A stretch of DNA of 6,031 bases from Bacteriovoracales bacterium (GTDB lineage Bacteria; Bdellovibrionota; Bacteriovoracia; Bacteriovoracales; Bacteriovoracaceae), in contig SKGZ01000089.1 of NCBI GenBank assembly GCA_007117175.1, positions 1-6,031 on the forward strand, written 5' to 3'. The notes under the pieces were generated by a model. The model was not told the DNA's origin and made no database searches. It saw only the letters and a list, made by a program, of their open reading frames with translations. Position numbers and translations under genes: made by a program. Shown here one piece after another: positions 5,642 through 6,031 of the stretch (positions are counted from its first letter, which is position 1; every line of letters begins with the position of its first letter).

Positions 5642-6031
5642 TTATTGCTGTAGCGCCAATCCTTCTTCCAGGTATGGACTTTTCTTAGGCAGCAAAGGAA
5701 CTCTTTGCAAGCAGCGAAAGAACAATAATAAAAATAAACCTAAATAAGCCAAAGGAATTGCCCACTCTAGACCAAAATGTGGCCCAGGAATCTTAAAGTT
5801 TAAAAAGATTTTGGGGGCAATCATGACATAGAAATTAAGTAGGTGCCCAAGCATCACTAAAAGACAGACCGGCGCTAAGATGAATTTATTCCTCTTCGAA
5901 AAACGCGGAAGAAGAATTAAAAATGGAATAAACCAATTAATGGCAACTGTTGACCAAAAAGGCACAGTCCAACCATCTTTAAAGCGAATGTAAAAATACT
6001 CAGCCGCTTCTGGAATATTAGCATACCAAAT
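5642..6031 (-). CDS. C-terminal part of a polytopic membrane protein resembling ActF of alternative complex III (partial)
   Basis: Only the last 129 residues are in the window; the frame is open to base 6031 on the minus strand. The GTG at 5965 is therefore not the start: upstream codons encode IWYANIPEAAEYFYIRF, continuing into GWTVPFW. IWYANIPE followed by a Tyr/Phe segment and a Trp-rich helix is what I recall from ActF (and related ActC/NrfD-type quinol-binding subunits) of ACIII, the quinol:electron-acceptor oxidoreductase that substitutes for cytochrome bc1. Three hydrophobic helices follow (about residues 25-44, 51-74 and 88-106 of the visible part), the second with GHLLNFYVMIAP; the hydrophilic tail ends LEEGLALQQ. 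It would sit in the inner membrane and contribute to quinol oxidation. Family assignment is from motif memory without alignment; another NrfD-like protein is the main alternative. The gene appears to end its operon, since the next gene is convergent. Confidence 0.7.
   Translation of the reverse strand: MWYANIPEAAEYFYIRFKDGWTVPFWSTVAINWFIPFLILLPRFSKRNKFILAPVCLLVMLGHLLNFYVMIAPKIFLNFKIPGPHFGLEWAIPLAYLGLFLLLFFRCLQRVPLLPKKSPYLEEGLALQQ

Noticed and set aside
5633..5646. AATAA/TTATT inverted repeat as a terminator
   Set aside because: An all-AT 5-bp stem formed largely by the two opposing TAA stop codons; no T-run follows.
5642..5965. Stand-alone 107-residue membrane protein starting at GTG 5965
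   Set aside because: The frame stays open to the window edge and the upstream residues belong to the same recognisable protein.

Overview
This is an AT-rich, gene-dense bacterial window holding seven protein genes, two of them cut by the window edges. I see no RNA genes, mobile elements, CRISPR arrays or substantial repeats. A Gram-negative host is suggested by a lipoprotein signal with lipobox, a membrane protein with a large periplasmic domain, and what looks like the end of an alternative complex III (ACIII) subunit gene. ACIII together with low GC would fit a Bdellovibrionota/Bacteriovorax-like proteobacterium, but this is a guess; the window alone does not fix the taxon.

Layout. Left (1-1640, + strand): the C-terminal ~85% of a class-3-type aldehyde dehydrogenase, then a small two-CBS-domain protein with its own likely promoter and ribosome binding site. 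Centre (1644-4822, - strand): a tightly packed three-gene operon, read right to left, encoding a retropepsin-like lipoprotein of the so-called 'ATP-dependent zinc protease' (RimB/COG4067) family, a catalytically degenerate transglutaminase fused to seven membrane helices, and an ATP-grasp 'alpha-L-glutamate ligase-like' protein. Right (4873-5637, + strand): a DUF1275/YoaK-family membrane protein, divergent from the operon across a ~50-bp promoter region. Right edge (5642-6031, - strand): the C-terminal part of a polytopic membrane protein resembling ActF of ACIII.

The biological core is the central operon. The ATP-grasp protein has no export signal and should work in the cytoplasm. The transglutaminase-like domain and the protease-like domain should both face the periplasm. 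This suggests a system in which an amino acid or peptide linkage is made inside, handed across or sensed by the 7TM protein, and trimmed or processed outside. The co-occurrence of these three families is known from comparative genomics, but the substrate is not evident here. Two of the three genes appear to start with TTG, and the operon junctions overlap or lie 3 nt apart, which points to translational coupling.

Both convergent gene pairs (CBS/ATP-grasp and DUF1275/ActF-like) are separated by only 3-4 nt with no convincing terminator. The only untranslated stretches are 1158-1226 and 4823-4872, both described below.
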